DNA of 64,000 nt. It comes from Homalodisca vitripennis. Lineage: Eukaryota > Arthropoda > Insecta > Hemiptera > Cicadellidae. The notes below the pieces were generated by a model. The model saw only the letters and a list, made by a program, of their open reading frames with translations, had not been told where the DNA came from and ran no database searches. The stretch is taken from contig NW_025776832.1 in NCBI RefSeq assembly GCF_021130785.1, positions 186,001-250,000 on the forward strand, given 5' to 3'. The position numbers and the translations under genes were made by a program. Below, one piece after another: positions 46,885-59,541 of the stretch. The first letter of the stretch is position 1; each line of letters opens with the position of its first letter.

Positions 46885-47345
46885 ATGAATCACAATACAA
46901 GTTCACGCTCGGCTGCTGGACTATCAAGTTAATGGTATTACTCTGTCGACCAACAAAGCTCAGCTGTAGTGGTTGTCGGTCAGCCGTTAAAGAACTCCAG
47001 ACAAACAGCACAAGAAAACGAAATACATGTTCTATATAAATAAATTGTATATCACAATACAAGTTCACGCTCGGCTGCTGGACTATCAAGTTAATGGTAT
47101 TACTCTGTCGACCAACAAAGTTCAGCTGTAGTGGTTGTCGGTCACCCCGGTCAGCCGATACAGAACTCCAGACAAACAGCACAGGAAAACGAAATACATG
47201 TTCTATAACAAATCAATTGTGTATCACAATACAAGTTCACGCTCGGCTGCTGGACTATCAAGTTAATGGTATTACTCTGTCGACCAACAAAGTTCAGCTG
47301 TAGTGGTTGTCTGTCAGCCGTTACAGAACTTTAGACAAACAGCAC
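46885..47345 (+). repeat. Three-copy tandem repeat, 162-172 bp
   Basis: CACAATACAAGTTCACGCTC starts copies at 46891, 47053 and 47225. Each contains ATTACTCTGTCGACCAACAA, GGTTGTCGGT-like and AGACAAACAGCACAAG segments. The copies are nearly identical, so the amplification is recent. The unit derives from the dispersed repeat also found at 17590-17840. Confidence 0.9.
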
Positions 47346-47404
47346 AAGCAAACAAAATAATCCACATCGTGAGTTGAACAATAAGATTTATTGGAAAATA
47401 ATTA

Positions 47405-47560
47405 GTTCATCGTGATGACCTATAATCGGTACCTTAAAAATTAATCTGTATAATACAATTGTTGAAAAACATTCTCATTAATCGTGATGACCTATAATCG
47501 ATACCTTAGAAATTAATCTGTATAATACAATTGTTGAAAAACATTATCATTAATTTTTTT
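47405..47560 (+). repeat. Two-copy tandem repeat, about 72 bp
   Basis: ATCGTGATGACCTATAATCG, then ACCTTA, ATTAATCTGTATAATACAAT and GTTGAAAAACATT occur twice in a row. A single related copy lies at 17740-17800. Confidence 0.85.
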
Positions 47561-49340
47561 ATGAACAACGAGTGTTGGCATTACCTTAACGAAAAGAAAT
47601 TAATTAGCATTGTTACTTCAGTACTTTCATTGTCAAGGATGATGGATTGAGAGCTTATTATTTTGTAATTAATATCCAGCGTTTGATAGATTACTTGATT
47701 GCAGACAATTGATATTTTAGCTAGACGCAACACTTTGAATACATTTTTGAAAATAATTACGTTTTATCTCAATATCGTAAACTTCAGTGTCTAACATTTT
47801 AGTTGGAAATATATTTTTAAAATAACAGAACCTAATCATTCAATTCAAGTGAAATTATAAACTTAACGTTTTGGAAATTAACTGGTTACAAAAGCTTCAA
47901 CTAGGTCCCAAGATATATTAACAATTTACTTCCGGGCTAAGATATCTCCAGTGAGTTTGCCTTGTCCAGACGAAGAAAATATCTAAGTCGGACTGAAAAG
48001 CCCTACGTCTACGAACTTAAATCGACTAACATTATAAAGGTGTCTATTTCCACCTTTTAAATTCACTTTCAGTCATGGGTGCCACAATTGCTCTGATTAC
48101 TAAAACATATACATACTGAATATTGACCTTTGAAATCTTCTTCTGGTATAAGATATTTAAACTACTATAGTTGAGTTTGGCTAATTTTTTGACATCATTT
48201 ATCTCGTTTTTTTACTCCGATCAAAAAATACAAGTATACATAAGCTTACAAGACAACATCAGTCAAAAAGAATCCAATCCCGTCGCTTGTGTTCTGATGC
48301 CCAACACATCCATAAGAATAAGAGTGGCTAATCCTTAGAACTGAGTTTGTACGATACTTCAAAATATCATTTATGATAAATTTTGTGAGATGTAAATCTC
48401 GTTATTTTTCGTAATCTACTCTGTTAATGAATAGCTCGTTTCTATCAATCCACCTCCTTTCCTTATTAAACCACAGTAAAAACGTCCTACCTATTACCTG
48501 TAAATTCCTATCGCTATTTTCGAATAAATTCAAAAATCCACATGTTTGATGAATAAGATGGGTTTAAATTAATATTTAAAATATATACAAAAATATATTA
48601 ATTAAGTACTGTATGTTTAATAGTTTCTACAATTATTACGTAAACTAATGTTTTACGTACTCTGTAGCGAAATTCAACTGAGAGCATGTCGTTCAATGTT
48701 AGATACATTTTGATATGTTTCGAAAATAATTATTTTTCAAGACTAAAATATTCTGAGAAGCTTTTCTCTCCACACATATCTTCCTTGGATTAAAAAAATA
48801 ATTCGTCGAATTGGTGCAACCATTGTACAGATTACCTCTTACCAACACATATAGCGATTAGTTTTCATTTGTAAGGTTAGATTTTTCATCTTATGCATAT
48901 CTTCACTGAGATATATATTCGGTACATCTGTCCTACTATTAAATTTTCTTGCTCTAATATCTATACGGAACTACATCCAAATAAAGTACATAAATAAATA
49001 AATATTAATGTTAAAACTATTAAAAATACACCAACTAAATATTTGTATGAGTTGTATACATTAGTATTACATTACTCGATGATCAAAAACTTTGAATATT
49101 TGCTTGGATCATCTTAGGTGGCAATATTGTAATCAGCTATTAAAGTCTGTTGTATTTTCTGGAATTCGATAAAAAAGAAAACACTTTTCGAAGAGCTTCA
49201 AAACATTTCCCGAACGAAACTAACTCAGTATTTTCATTACTCGCCTGTTAGATACCAAATATTAATGCAGTTAGGAAACCAACTTTGATAGGATTATCGA
49301 TCTCAACAATCGCTATTTAGGAAATCGATTGTAACGGATA
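47561..49340. other. AT-rich stretch, nothing recognised
   Basis: No ORF of note, RNA gene or repeat was recognised on either strand. Confidence 0.5.
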
Positions 49341-49344
49341 AAGA

Positions 49345-49755
49345 CTGTTCAGGGAGACACCGGACATTACATATGGATAGAAACTCCTTGTTAACTTCGA
49401 GACACAATGAGTTACTGAGTCACTGTTATTAATAATAATAATGATGAATGGGAGGTCCTTAAGATTAACTCCAGATGGTTTATGCTCATTAAAACGGTAT
49501 TAATTTAAAAAAGAGTTGCCAAGTAGTTGTTTACTTTTAATTCTAAAGAGTGAAATATTGTTGAGAAAGACGTCTGACATTTCATAAAGCAAGAAAAATA
49601 TTCTTAACTTCAAGACACAACAAGTAATCGAGTCGCTGTTTAATAATTATTATAATGAATGGAAGGTTTTTAATAGGAACTCTAGCGGTTTATGTTGTTA
49701 AAAAGGTATTTTTAAATCAAGACACAGAGAGTTACCAAGTAACTGTTTACTTATT
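49345..49755. repeat. Diverged two-copy tandem duplication, about 205 bp
   Basis: CTTAACTTC-AGACACAA, AGT-A-TGAGTC-CTGTT, ATAATGAATGG-AGGT, AACTC-AG-GGTTTATG and AAGTA-TTGTTTACTT occur in the same order in both halves. Substitutions are frequent, so this is an old event. Confidence 0.6.
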
Positions 49756-50019
49756 ATTATCCAAATACGGGTGTGATTAGAATTGTATCAATATACTATG
49801 CAATGATTTAAACTGTTTGAGAACAACAACTGTGCTTAAGAGTCTAAACTTGAATTAAATTATATTCAGTGCTATTTTTTCGTGTCTTACAATTATAAAA
49901 TACTTATATTTTATATAAGTATTATATTATATATACTGTAATACTTTTCTATATGTCCAAATGTCCAACACAGGCGTTTATAAGTTTAACGTAAATTTAT
50001 AAACAGATTTCTGTACAAC

Positions 50020-50100
50020 ACATCGTATATTCATTCATAAGTACAATTAATTACACCTCAGATCGTAGGTTCATTCATAAGTACAATTAATTACACCTCA
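50020..50100 (+). repeat. Two-copy 38-bp repeat
   Basis: TTCATTCATAAGTACAATTA followed by ATTACACCTCAGA occurs at 50030-50062 and 50071-50103, with a short variable joint. It directly borders the 118-bp minisatellite. Confidence 0.8.
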
Positions 50101-50896
50101 GAACGTAAGTGTTCGCCACGGAATGTGAAAACACCAACACAGCATAATGTTAATGACAGCTTTGCGTGTGTTCTGTTACAGATTCAATGTGGCTAGGATG
50201 ACGAGGTGTTCTGTCTAAGAACGTAAATGTTCGCCACGGAATGTGAAAACACCAACACAGCATAATGTTAATGACAGCTTTGCGTGTGTTCTGTTACAGA
50301 TTCAATGTGGCTAGGATGACGAGGTGTTCTGTCTAAGAACGTAAATGTTCGCCACGGAATGTGAAAACACCAACACAGCATAATGTTAATGACAGCTTTG
50401 CGTGTGTTCTGTTACAGATTCAATGTGGCTAGGATAACGAGGTGTTCTGTCTAAGAACGTAAATGTTCGCCACGGAATGTGAAAACACCAACACAGCATA
50501 ATGTTAATGACAGCTTTGCGTGTGTTCTGTTACAGATATAATGTGGCTAGGATGACGAGGTGTTCTGTATAAGAACGTAAATGTTCGCCACGGAATGTGA
50601 AAACACCAACACATCATAATGTTAATGACAGCTTTGCGTGTGTTCTGTTACAGATATAATGTGGCTAGGATGACGAGGTGTTCTGTATAAGAACGTAAAT
50701 GTTCGCCACGGAATGTGAAAACACCAACACAGCATAATGTTAATGACAGCTTTGCGTGTGTTCTGTTACAGATATAATGTGGCTAGGATGACGAGGTGTT
50801 CTGTATAAGAACGTAAATGTTCGCCACGGAATGTGAAAACACCAACACAGCATAATGTTAATGACAGCTTTGCGTGTGTTCTGTTAAAGGTTCAAT
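50101..50896 (+). repeat. 118-bp minisatellite, about seven units
   Basis: GTTCGCCACGG recurs at 50111, 50229, 50347, 50465, 50583, 50701 and 50819, exactly 118 bp apart. Units are nearly identical. Two subtypes differ at GATTCAATG/GATATAATG and GTCTAAG/GTATAAG, and they are sorted into consecutive blocks, showing the growth direction of the array. The last unit is truncated. Confidence 0.95.
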
Positions 50897-51529
50897 AGCC
50901 ACTAAAGCGCTCTAGCGGTGATAAGTTGCATTTGACGTGTTGCGTTCCTAGTGTTGGCGATTCACGAGTGATTTAATATTCTTTCGTTGTCTTAAGAAAC
51001 ATTAAATTTATACGACAATTCTAATACATAGGGCATTGGATATTCCGAATCAAATAATACTAGAATAACTATTTCTTAACACAACACTGTTTGAACCTTG
51101 TTTATTATAGTTAAATAAATATTATATTGTTTACAATATAACCTAAAACAAATTAAATCAGGGATTAATTTTGAATAGCGTGACTATAATATGAGATTGC
51201 TACATTTTGTAATGATTCTACAATAACCTGGTAATAAAGGAAGGAATAACTTTGACCAATATTATAAATGTATTTAATATAAAATACTCCTTCCGGAACA
51301 GTTATAAGGTTGTATCAGTGGAGCTGACACCTATGTCAGATATCACATGTCGTAGATTTTTTACACCTATTTAAATATTTTATAATCACATTCTCATAAA
51401 ACAAAAACCTCCAAATAACTAATAGATAACTACTAAAACCCAACAGATCTTAGACACAAATGACTTTGTAAACGTATACAATCCATAGTCCACATATGGT
51501 ATTGAATGAAAGAATTTAAATATAAATAA

Positions 51530-51530
<1 letters not shown>
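50897..51530. other. No gene seen
   Basis: A short near-palindrome (TAAAGCGCTCTAG, 50905-50917) follows the array. The rest is AT-rich without signals. Confidence 0.45.

Positions 51531-51602
<72 letters not shown>
51531..51602. repeat. (AC)n microsatellite
   Basis: About 35 uninterrupted AC dinucleotides. The minus ORF across it (poly Cys-Val) is an artefact. Confidence 0.97.
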
Positions 51603-51606
<4 letters not shown>

Positions 51607-53060
51607 GGCTGGTCATCAGTGTTACAAAAATTTTTGGGTGAAATTGCAAAGTAAATGAAGTGTAATTATGCATGTAAGAGGTTCCAAGTCGAAAAATTGG
51701 CTTCAAAAAGAATTATTTAAAGTTTTTCTAAAATAACCATGTTTTTAAACATATGACAGCAATTTCTCAACTACCTGTAAACGGATTTGAGTAAATGACG
51801 TAATTTTCGTATTCTAAATTAAGTTTTGAATAGGAGTAAGTGAACATTTTAAAGGATCAATAATAAAAACTCCATTGTTAATAGTTCCAAAGTTTAAAAT
51901 TTAATTATCTATTAAAAATAAAAAAACATTGATCTATTTTATATTTCTACACCCTGTATACATGAAGGTAGCTAAATATTTTAAAAACTGCGCTTTAATT
52001 AAAAGCTCAGATAAGCGAATGATGCAAAGCATATGGTTTATTAAGTGCTTTTAAATTATAAGCCATTATTTACTTAATTGGGGTTTTGATTTGGTAGCAT
52101 TACAAAGTAAAAGCCTGTTCAACTTTGTTGGAATATTTTAGCATAAAATAATGTGATTAATGAAACAAATAAAATCATTTATGCTGTAATAAAATGTAAT
52201 TAAAGCTCCTTGAAAGGCAAGCTAATCACAAAGGTCGTGTATTTAAACTCACTCAAATTAAACGGTTACGGGTAGGAATTCAACTACGTAGTGGCAAACT
52301 GTTAAACTGCCAAACTTGGAGGTGACAAAAGCCTTCCTATTATTATCCAATGTTCTGCTATTATTATTTTTCCGTACTAGTAACTTCAAATACACCAAAT
52401 ATCATTTATGTTTATATAAAGTTGTCTTATAGACAAGTACAGTTCTTTACTATATTTTCTGTTAGTAAAATTTAAAATTTTCGATTTTTACATAAAATTC
52501 CTTTTTAATGCTGTTTTTTTTTTAATTTTTATATAGGTAGTTCAATGAAATTTAAAAATAATCGACTAAAATTGTTGTTACTTATATATGAGCGTATTAT
52601 TCACTATTACTATACAAGATCTTATATGAGAGATTGGTATAACTTATAACTAATACTCTTTATTGCAGGAAACAAAGAACTATAATTGTATTGCAAGCGT
52701 CATATAAACAAAATAAAAGGCCTAATCTAATAAATAATAAAATTTATAGTAAATAAATAGATAAATATAAATTTAAGTTCACATCTTAGACACGTGCCAC
52801 CTGTCGTCGGTTCCTCGACTGTGGCCGACTTTCTTTGGTTATCAGATGTGGAGTTAACAAAATATGTTTTAATTGTTACTGATGACTATCCCAGCGGCTC
52901 ATCTAAACTCGTCAACTTAGTAAGAAGTAAGTTGACACTAGGAAGTGTTTTAGTCGAAATCTAAATTGTTGTGGTTATTGACGCGTTTGATCTATTCAGG
53001 GAGGTTATTGATTAGCCTGTTACCAACCTGAGACGTTAAGTATTAAAATCCAGTAGTTTT
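51603..53060. other. AT-rich stretch, no gene recognised
   Basis: 52785-53000 is somewhat richer in GC (around CACGTGCCACCTGTCG) but has no open frame or splice signals that I trust. Confidence 0.45.
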
Positions 53061-53065
53061 GTACT

Positions 53066-53176
53066 GTGCTATACGAAATTCGTCCCAGCCTCTAATTCTG
53101 TATTGGTGTACCTCGCTACCCCGAAGTGAGACACCTTGAATCGGTAGTATAGCACGACGTCGAGAATATAGAGGCT
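53066..53176 (+). other. Interleaved complementary segments (pseudoknot-like)
   Basis: GTGCTATAC (53066-53074) is exactly complementary to GTATAGCAC (53147-53155). AGCCTCTAATTC (53087-53098) pairs with GAATATAGAGGCT (53164-53176) with one bulge. The order A-B-A'-B' is that of a pseudoknot, not a palindrome. Between B and A' lies a hairpin, GGTGT..CTCGCT / AGTGAGACACC (53105-53134). No known ribozyme consensus is complete. Confidence 0.35.
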
Positions 53177-53179
53177 AGG

Positions 53180-54700
53180 CAAAGTCAGCAATCCAAGCTC
53201 CTGGAAGGCCACTTTCCACGACTCATTGCGGTTTAATTTGTGAATGACAGGTTTGTAGAGTTTAGATATATATATATAGCTTAAAGTAAAAAGTAAATAT
53301 TAATGCTTATTTAAATTTTGGTTATTTTTCATATGTTGTGCAGTAAACAATTGTGACCATCCCTGCCCGTGTTACATCACGCAAACAAAGCCAATCGCCT
53401 ATTTGTGAGCTGGACATTTCCACAGTACAATAATTACTAGAAATAAAACCATAAAATACTCCAGGGCGGGTGACATGCAACAACACGTAAAATCTGTTTG
53501 CACTGTGTGACCAAAGCGAACTCACCCAAGGTGCAAACACTCATGACAGAAGACTAAAGAAGTGCTGACATCTAGTAGATAACGCCAGAAACTACTTGCG
53601 CAAAGCACAGTTGTCAGAATTCCCTCATGGCTCCAGCAGGGACAATATAACTATGTGTAATATTATGTCAGTAGCGTACTTTTACGTAATCGCTAAAAAC
53701 TTAATATTACGTCAAAACCGTGAAAGAATAATAGTTAACGTTATCACATTTTCATATTTTCGGAATCATATAATAACCAAGTATTTTCTGTTCAATGAAC
53801 ATGGAATAAATTTGGACCCTAAAAGTCACAACTGGGGATAGAAGTATATCAACTTCTGTGTTTCATAAATACCTCAAGAATTTTGGCATACAATCTAAAT
53901 TCGCTGTCAGTAAATCACTTCGTTATATTAATAGTGGCTAATTTCACTTCAATACTAGAATATCACAAGTTTTATACACGTATATGACATATGTTAATAA
54001 GTATTTATTTTAACTTAGTTGCTGACACATATACGACACCTATATGCTTTAACACTACATATTATGTGTATGTTATTTATATATTAAAGCTAGAAGAATA
54101 TACAAACATTCCGTAAGAAACACGTACCTCAGTATATTAAATAACTTTGCCAAATATCAGAGCTTGATGTCTCCAAAGACATTATGCAAACAAGTCTCGT
54201 CTTTATGAGAGACGAGCCTGCGAGGGAAATGATGCAACTCAGCATAGCTTCATTTGGCGTTTAATACATAAAATGTAAAAATAAATTGTATTGAGAGTGA
54301 TTCTTTTTACGTTTAGTACGAATAGTACAATTTTAATTTTATTCGTTTACATTGTGTGTTGTGTTGATAGTCTCACAGTAATCAATATTTTATGTTCTCC
54401 CATCGGCATTTTTTTGTTTTAAGCTGTTAGTTCTAAACTTAAGTTTTAATTAAAATAATAAATACAACCAAATTACACCAACAATTGTACTTCAAATACA
54501 CTGTACATCTACGTTAAATAAGCTTAGCACAACTTAAATACGATTTGGCAATGGTGAGTCACATGATTTTTTTAAATCTAACTATCAAGGTCTTAAAACC
54601 GAGCACAGATTTACACTTCTTTATCTGTATAGCTCAGGCTGCTCATGGGCTGGTATAACTACATAAAATAATCTAAGCCATTTTTCTTATATTTAAGAAC
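53180..54700. other. No convincing gene; one exon-like start
   Basis: On the minus strand an ATG at 53544 is followed by MSVCTLG codons and a consensus donor, GG/GTGAGT, near 53525, in a GC-richer patch. No downstream exon was found. The ORFs 53322-53540 (minus) and 53596-53841 (plus) have no recognisable domain. Confidence 0.3.
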
Positions 54701-54844
54701 CCCACAGAGCATCCTTGAATTCGTGCGTTTGGAGTTCTTCTATCCCTCTTTCCATAAGCTTTGTGCGATTATCTCAAAAAAGATACTTGAAAGTTGGTAC
54801 AGGGGTTCACCTTCGTTCAGAGGAATACCGCTGTAGAATAAAGG

Positions 54845-55490
54845 GTCATAAAGTCAAAGTACACTTCGTATTTCTGTCAGTGTGTCCATCTATGCGACAA
54901 CTCTAGAACGATCCTGGAGACTTGGAACGTGGAATGTAGGCTTTTCTTGGTCCAAAGAAGGTTCTTATTGATATTGGTGTAAAACCGCCATTGTTCAGTC
55001 TGTCTTTACGATAGCTCTTGATAGAACGATCCTAGAGACTTGGAACGTGGAATGTAGGCTTTTCTTGGTCCAAAGAAGGTTCTTTTGATATTGGTGTAAA
55101 ACCGCCATTGTTCAGTCTGTCTTTACGATAGCTCTTGATAGAACGATCCTAGAGACTTGGAACGTGGAATGTAGGCTTTTCTTGGTCCAAAGAAGGTTCA
55201 TATTGATATTGGTGTAAAACCGCAAATGTTCAGTTTGCCTTTACGATAGCTCTTGATAGAACGATCCTAGAGACTTGGAACGTGGAATGTAGGCTTTTCT
55301 TGGTCCAAAGAAGGTTCATATTGATATTGGTGTAAAACCGCCAATGTTCAGTTTGCCTTTACGATAGCTCTTGATAGAACGATCCTAGAGACTTGGAACG
55401 TGGAATGTAGGCTTTTCTTGGTCCAAAGAAGGTCCCTACTGATATTGGTGTAAAACCGCCAATGATCAGTCTGTCTTGTCTGTCTTTACG
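54845..55490 (+). repeat. 117-118-bp minisatellite, five units
   Basis: GAACGATCCT recurs at 54906, 55024, 55141, 55259 and 55377. Units carry GAGACTTGGAACGTGGAATG, TTTTCTTGGTCCAAAGAAGG, GATATTGGTGTAAAACCGCC and TACGATAGCTCTTGATAGAA. The last unit passes directly into the 85-bp array, with which it shares a core. Confidence 0.95.
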
Positions 55491-56690
55491 ATAACTCTTG
55501 ATAGACATTACAAGTCACGGAGACTTGACGCTTCATATAGTTGATTCATGGTCTGTTCATCTGTCTGTCTATGCGATAACTCTTGATAGACATTACAAGT
55601 CACGGAGACTTGACGCTTCATACAGTTGATTCATGGTCTGTTCATCTGTCTGTCTATGCGATAACTCTTGATAGACATTACAAGTCACGGAGACTTGACG
55701 CTTCATATAGTTGATTCATGGTCTGTTCATCTGTCTGTCTATGCGATAACTCTTGATAGACATTACAAGTCACGGAGACTTGACGCTTCATATAGTTGAT
55801 TCATGGTCTGTTCATCTGTCTGTCTATGCGATAACTCTTGATAGACATTACAAGTCACGGAGACTTGACGCTTCATACAGTTGATTCATGGTCTGTTTAT
55901 CTGTCTGTCTATGCGATAACTCTTGATAGACATTACAAGTCACGGAGACTTGACGCTTCATATAGTTGATTCATGGTCTGTTCATCTGTCTGTCTATGCG
56001 ATAACTCTTGATAGACATTACAAGTCACGGAGACTTGACGCTTCATATAGTTGATTCATGGTCTGTTCATCTGTCTGTCTATGCGATAACTCTTGATAGA
56101 CATTACAAGTCACGGAGACTTGACGCTTCATACAGTTGATTCATGGTCTGTTCATCTGTCTGTCTATGCGATAACTCTTGATATGCATTACAAGTCACGG
56201 AGACTTGACGCTTCATACAGTTGATTCATGGTCTGTTCATCTGTCTGTCTATGCGATAACTCTTGATAGACATTACAAGTCATGGAGACTTGACACTTCA
56301 TACAGTTGATTCTTGGTCTGTTCATCTGTCTGTCTGTGCGATAACTCTTGATAGACATTACAAGTCACGGAGACTTGACGCTTCATACAGTTGATTCGTG
56401 GTCTGTTCATCTGTCTGTCTGTGCAATAACTCTTGATAGACATTACAAGTCACGGAGACTTGACGCTTCATACAGTTGATTCTTGGTCTGTTCATCTATC
56501 TGTCTGTGCGATAACTCTTGATAGACATTACAAGTCATGGAGACTTGACGCTTCATGCAGTTGACTAATGGTCTATTCATCTGTCTGTCTGTGCGATAAC
56601 TCTTGATAGACATTACAAGTCATGGAGACTTGACGCTTCATACAGTTGATTCATGGTCTGTTCATCTGTCTGTCTGTGCAAAAATTAATT
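55480..56690 (+). repeat. 85-bp minisatellite, about 14 units
   Basis: GACATTACAAG recurs at 55504, 55589 and 55674 and on to about 56620, spaced 85 bp apart. Units carry GATAACTCTTGATAGACATT, GGAGACTTGACGCTTCATA, TTGATTCATGGTCTGTTCAT and CTGTCTGTCT. Later units (from about 56270) have more variants, so the left part is more homogeneous. Confidence 0.95.
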
Positions 56691-59070
56691 CGCTACATTT
56701 GTTAGGTCCTTTGATACTCTGTGTATCAGTTCACATTGAACTGTGGTAAGTCATGATTTTTAGTATAAGGACCAAATCAAAAGAATTCACCACTGACTGC
56801 AAAATCGCTAACACGATATAGTTAATAACAGTATTTGCTTATGTTTTATTGAAGACTGTTTCAACAACCACTATTGGCATTTAGCGGGTAGAAATAGCGA
56901 AGTGGAGTGGATTGTGAATTCGACCTAATTTTATGTTTTGTTCATTTCTATGCAACTTCTAGAATTATTTAATTTCGAAAAAAAAGAGAATAATATATTT
57001 TTCAATATTAGAGAAGGAAATATAGGACCTCTAAGGCAGGTCTAGATTTGGGGTTCCATCACTATTATATCAAAATCTATGTAATTTTAAGAGCGGAATC
57101 TACTATTAATATAGACTACATACACATACATTATAACCGGTTAGTATAACTGATCCATTATACAGGTTTTCCATATATTATTCTATCAAGTTCACTATGT
57201 GATTTGTCAAATCAAAATTATTATTTACGATTGACATCTTCTATACGTCATCTAAAATATAGTCATATCTGTATTTATATAATTATATATTATTATTCCT
57301 AGTTTATTAGTTTATCTTATTTCATTTGATTTTGTATAGTTCAAGCATTTTTTTTATTTTCGATTTAAAGCATAAGTTGATAATTTATCGCAACTGTATT
57401 AAACCATTGTACATTTACCGTTTCCAATACGAGGTTGAGTAATAAAGGCATCTTTCCACTTCGTTTCATTTATCGTAGGTACGAGTATAATTCCAAGTTT
57501 CAGTTTCTTAGAAAAATTATATATTTAAACTTCAATAAATGTTCAAAACTCAAATTATCTTAAATGTAAGTTTAAAGCTGGTTTTAAATATTTTTCATAA
57601 CAATATCACCGCCGTTTTTTAAAACTGTAACCATACCACGTTTTTAATCTATAGAACTACAACACAGGAGATTCTACGAAATGTATAGGAATAATAAAAA
57701 TTTAAGTCTCTTGTAGATGATAATTTTAATACCAAGGTTATTTTTCTATGACAAATAATAACTTAGTAATAAAGTAATAAATCAGCACCATCCCATACTT
57801 AAAAGATTTTAATCGAGTTAATAGCATTCGTAAATGCAGATTAATTTTCCGCTGATTATTACAATTAACAGCTGAACTTTCTGGCTAAAGCAAACAGACA
57901 AAATATAAACTAAACAAATTACTGTACTTCATGTGAGATACATCTATTTAAACTGATCAATCATACAGTAAATCTTGATAATGCAATTAATGGATACTAT
58001 GTATATCAATATTATATTACTGGTAATACGAAAACCTCAAAAAAATTACTTTCGGTTGCAAATATATTGTACTAAACGTCACCGAACACACTCGTGAATC
58101 GTAACAATATCTGCTGAACAATTAATATAGGTTCCAGGCCCTGTATTGACTGTATATTCTCAGTTAATTTTATCTGTTCAAAGTAGTACATTATTGAAGT
58201 AGTACTAACACGGTCTGGAAATTATTTACTAATCGAAATTTAAAATTAAGACCAACCTCAAAAATAGTATGATATTCAGAGCACAATTTAACATTACGTT
58301 TTATAGGTAATTTACGATTCAGAGGCACATTTTACCGTGGACTAAATTATAAAAAAGACACTAAAACAGTGATATTATAAAAATCTCACATCCCGATGAC
58401 TTTGGGTGGCTGCTCTTCATAATCGAGGATCTTTTATGTTCTCAACGAGATCATTTAATTCTGCACTCGAAACGTGACCCAACACGGACACAAGGTTTTA
58501 ATGTTTAACCAACCGTAATACTGATGGAGCATTTATTAGAGCATTGAAATAATCACTACATGATTATTTGAATGCTGTGATAATTTTGCAGAAAGTTGTA
58601 ATCAATTGCGTAAATAGGCCTTGGCTCGTGGGAATGAATCTGAATGGAAAGCGCACACCCACCTAAAGCGGCATTTTATGTATTAAATTTAAATATGAAT
58701 AAATGATATAGTCCTAATTCAGAGTGTTTAAATGTTGTTTTCTGAATTTTTTTATTTTTTGCAATTTTAGGTTTCTTTGAGAAGGAATTGAATTTAATTA
58801 AATTTATTCACATTTCACGTTACAATCAGTTGACAATATACGTATACAGTGAAAAGTTAACTCAAAGACTATATATGATCTGTGAGTGGGGGGACAAGTA
58901 TATTTATCAGTCCTTTGGCATATTAACTATCTATAGATGACTGTACAGTAATATTACACAAATAAGAAATCTATTACAACGTGATCTGGCTATTAGATAA
59001 CGGTAGTCGATGTGAATGGACTAATGCATTTTTTTTAATTGCATTAATAAAATGTGTATAAATAGCAATA
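56691..59070. other. AT-rich stretch, nothing recognised
   Basis: No open frame, RNA gene or repeat stands out on either strand. Confidence 0.5.
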
Positions 59071-59114
59071 GCCGAATTAAATTTTTTTCAATAAACATTG
59101 AATCGAAAAATTAC

Positions 59115-59185
59115 TTGCTCCGCCGAGACTCTAAATCGGATCTCTCACTTGCCGGGTGAATGTGCTACCATTACACCACAGAGCT
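59115..59185 (-). pseudogene. tRNA-like pseudogene, inverted partner
   Basis: It has the same 71-nt body as 59471-59541 on the opposite strand, with identical D- and anticodon arms. The T-arm is destroyed (CCGATTTAGAGTCTCGG), removing box B, while the acceptor stem pairs slightly better (GCTCTG/CGGAGC). Confidence 0.5.
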
Positions 59186-59470
59186 CTTACTTTTTACTGT
59201 TCAATTATTTTGTATTAGGCCGTATCAGTCACATTTGCGTTTTTGTCACAAACTAACCTATGATCGGGACTCCCGGCGGAGCAGGTACTTTTTGTGAATC
59301 ATTGTATATTAAAATTAAATTTGGCTATTGACATTTATACAAATTTAATAAATGTAAATAAAACTCGTTTGACAGGTATTTGGTCTTCCGATCATATGTC
59401 AGTTTGGTTTTTTAAACGCATATGTGACAGTTACGGTCAAATAAAAAATAATGTAATCGTAAAAAGTAAG

Positions 59471-59541
59471 GGCTCTGTGGTGTAATGGTAGCACATTCAC
59501 CCGGCAAGTGAGAGACCCGGGTTCGAATCCCGGCGAAGCAA
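59471..59541 (+). tRNA. tRNA-like sequence (anticodon loop CCGGCAA), probable pseudogene
   Basis: It folds as a 71-nt cloverleaf. The D-arm is GTG..CAC, and the anticodon stem TTCAC/GTGAG has loop CCGGCAA. The T-arm is CCGGG-TTCGAAT-CCCGG with a perfect box B. The acceptor GGCTCTG/CGAAGCA has mismatches at the first pair and in the middle. Position 33 is C instead of the near-invariant T, and the implied anticodon GGC (Ala) is essentially unused in eukaryotic nuclei. I therefore take it as a tRNA-derived repeat or pseudogene. Confidence 0.4.

Noticed and set aside
46883..47303. ORFs of 99 and 69 aa
   Set aside because: Both are repeat translations of the 162-172-bp tandem units.
51419..51706. 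95-aa minus ORF
   Set aside because: Its core is the translation of the (AC)n microsatellite.
53066..53176. HDV-like ribozyme
   Set aside because: The order of pairings is suggestive, but P4, the short P3/P1.1 geometry and a clear catalytic C context are missing; kept only as a structural curiosity.
59471..59541. Functional tRNA-Ala gene
   Set aside because: C33, the GGC anticodon and acceptor mismatches argue against function; it also has an inverted repeat partner with a destroyed T-arm.
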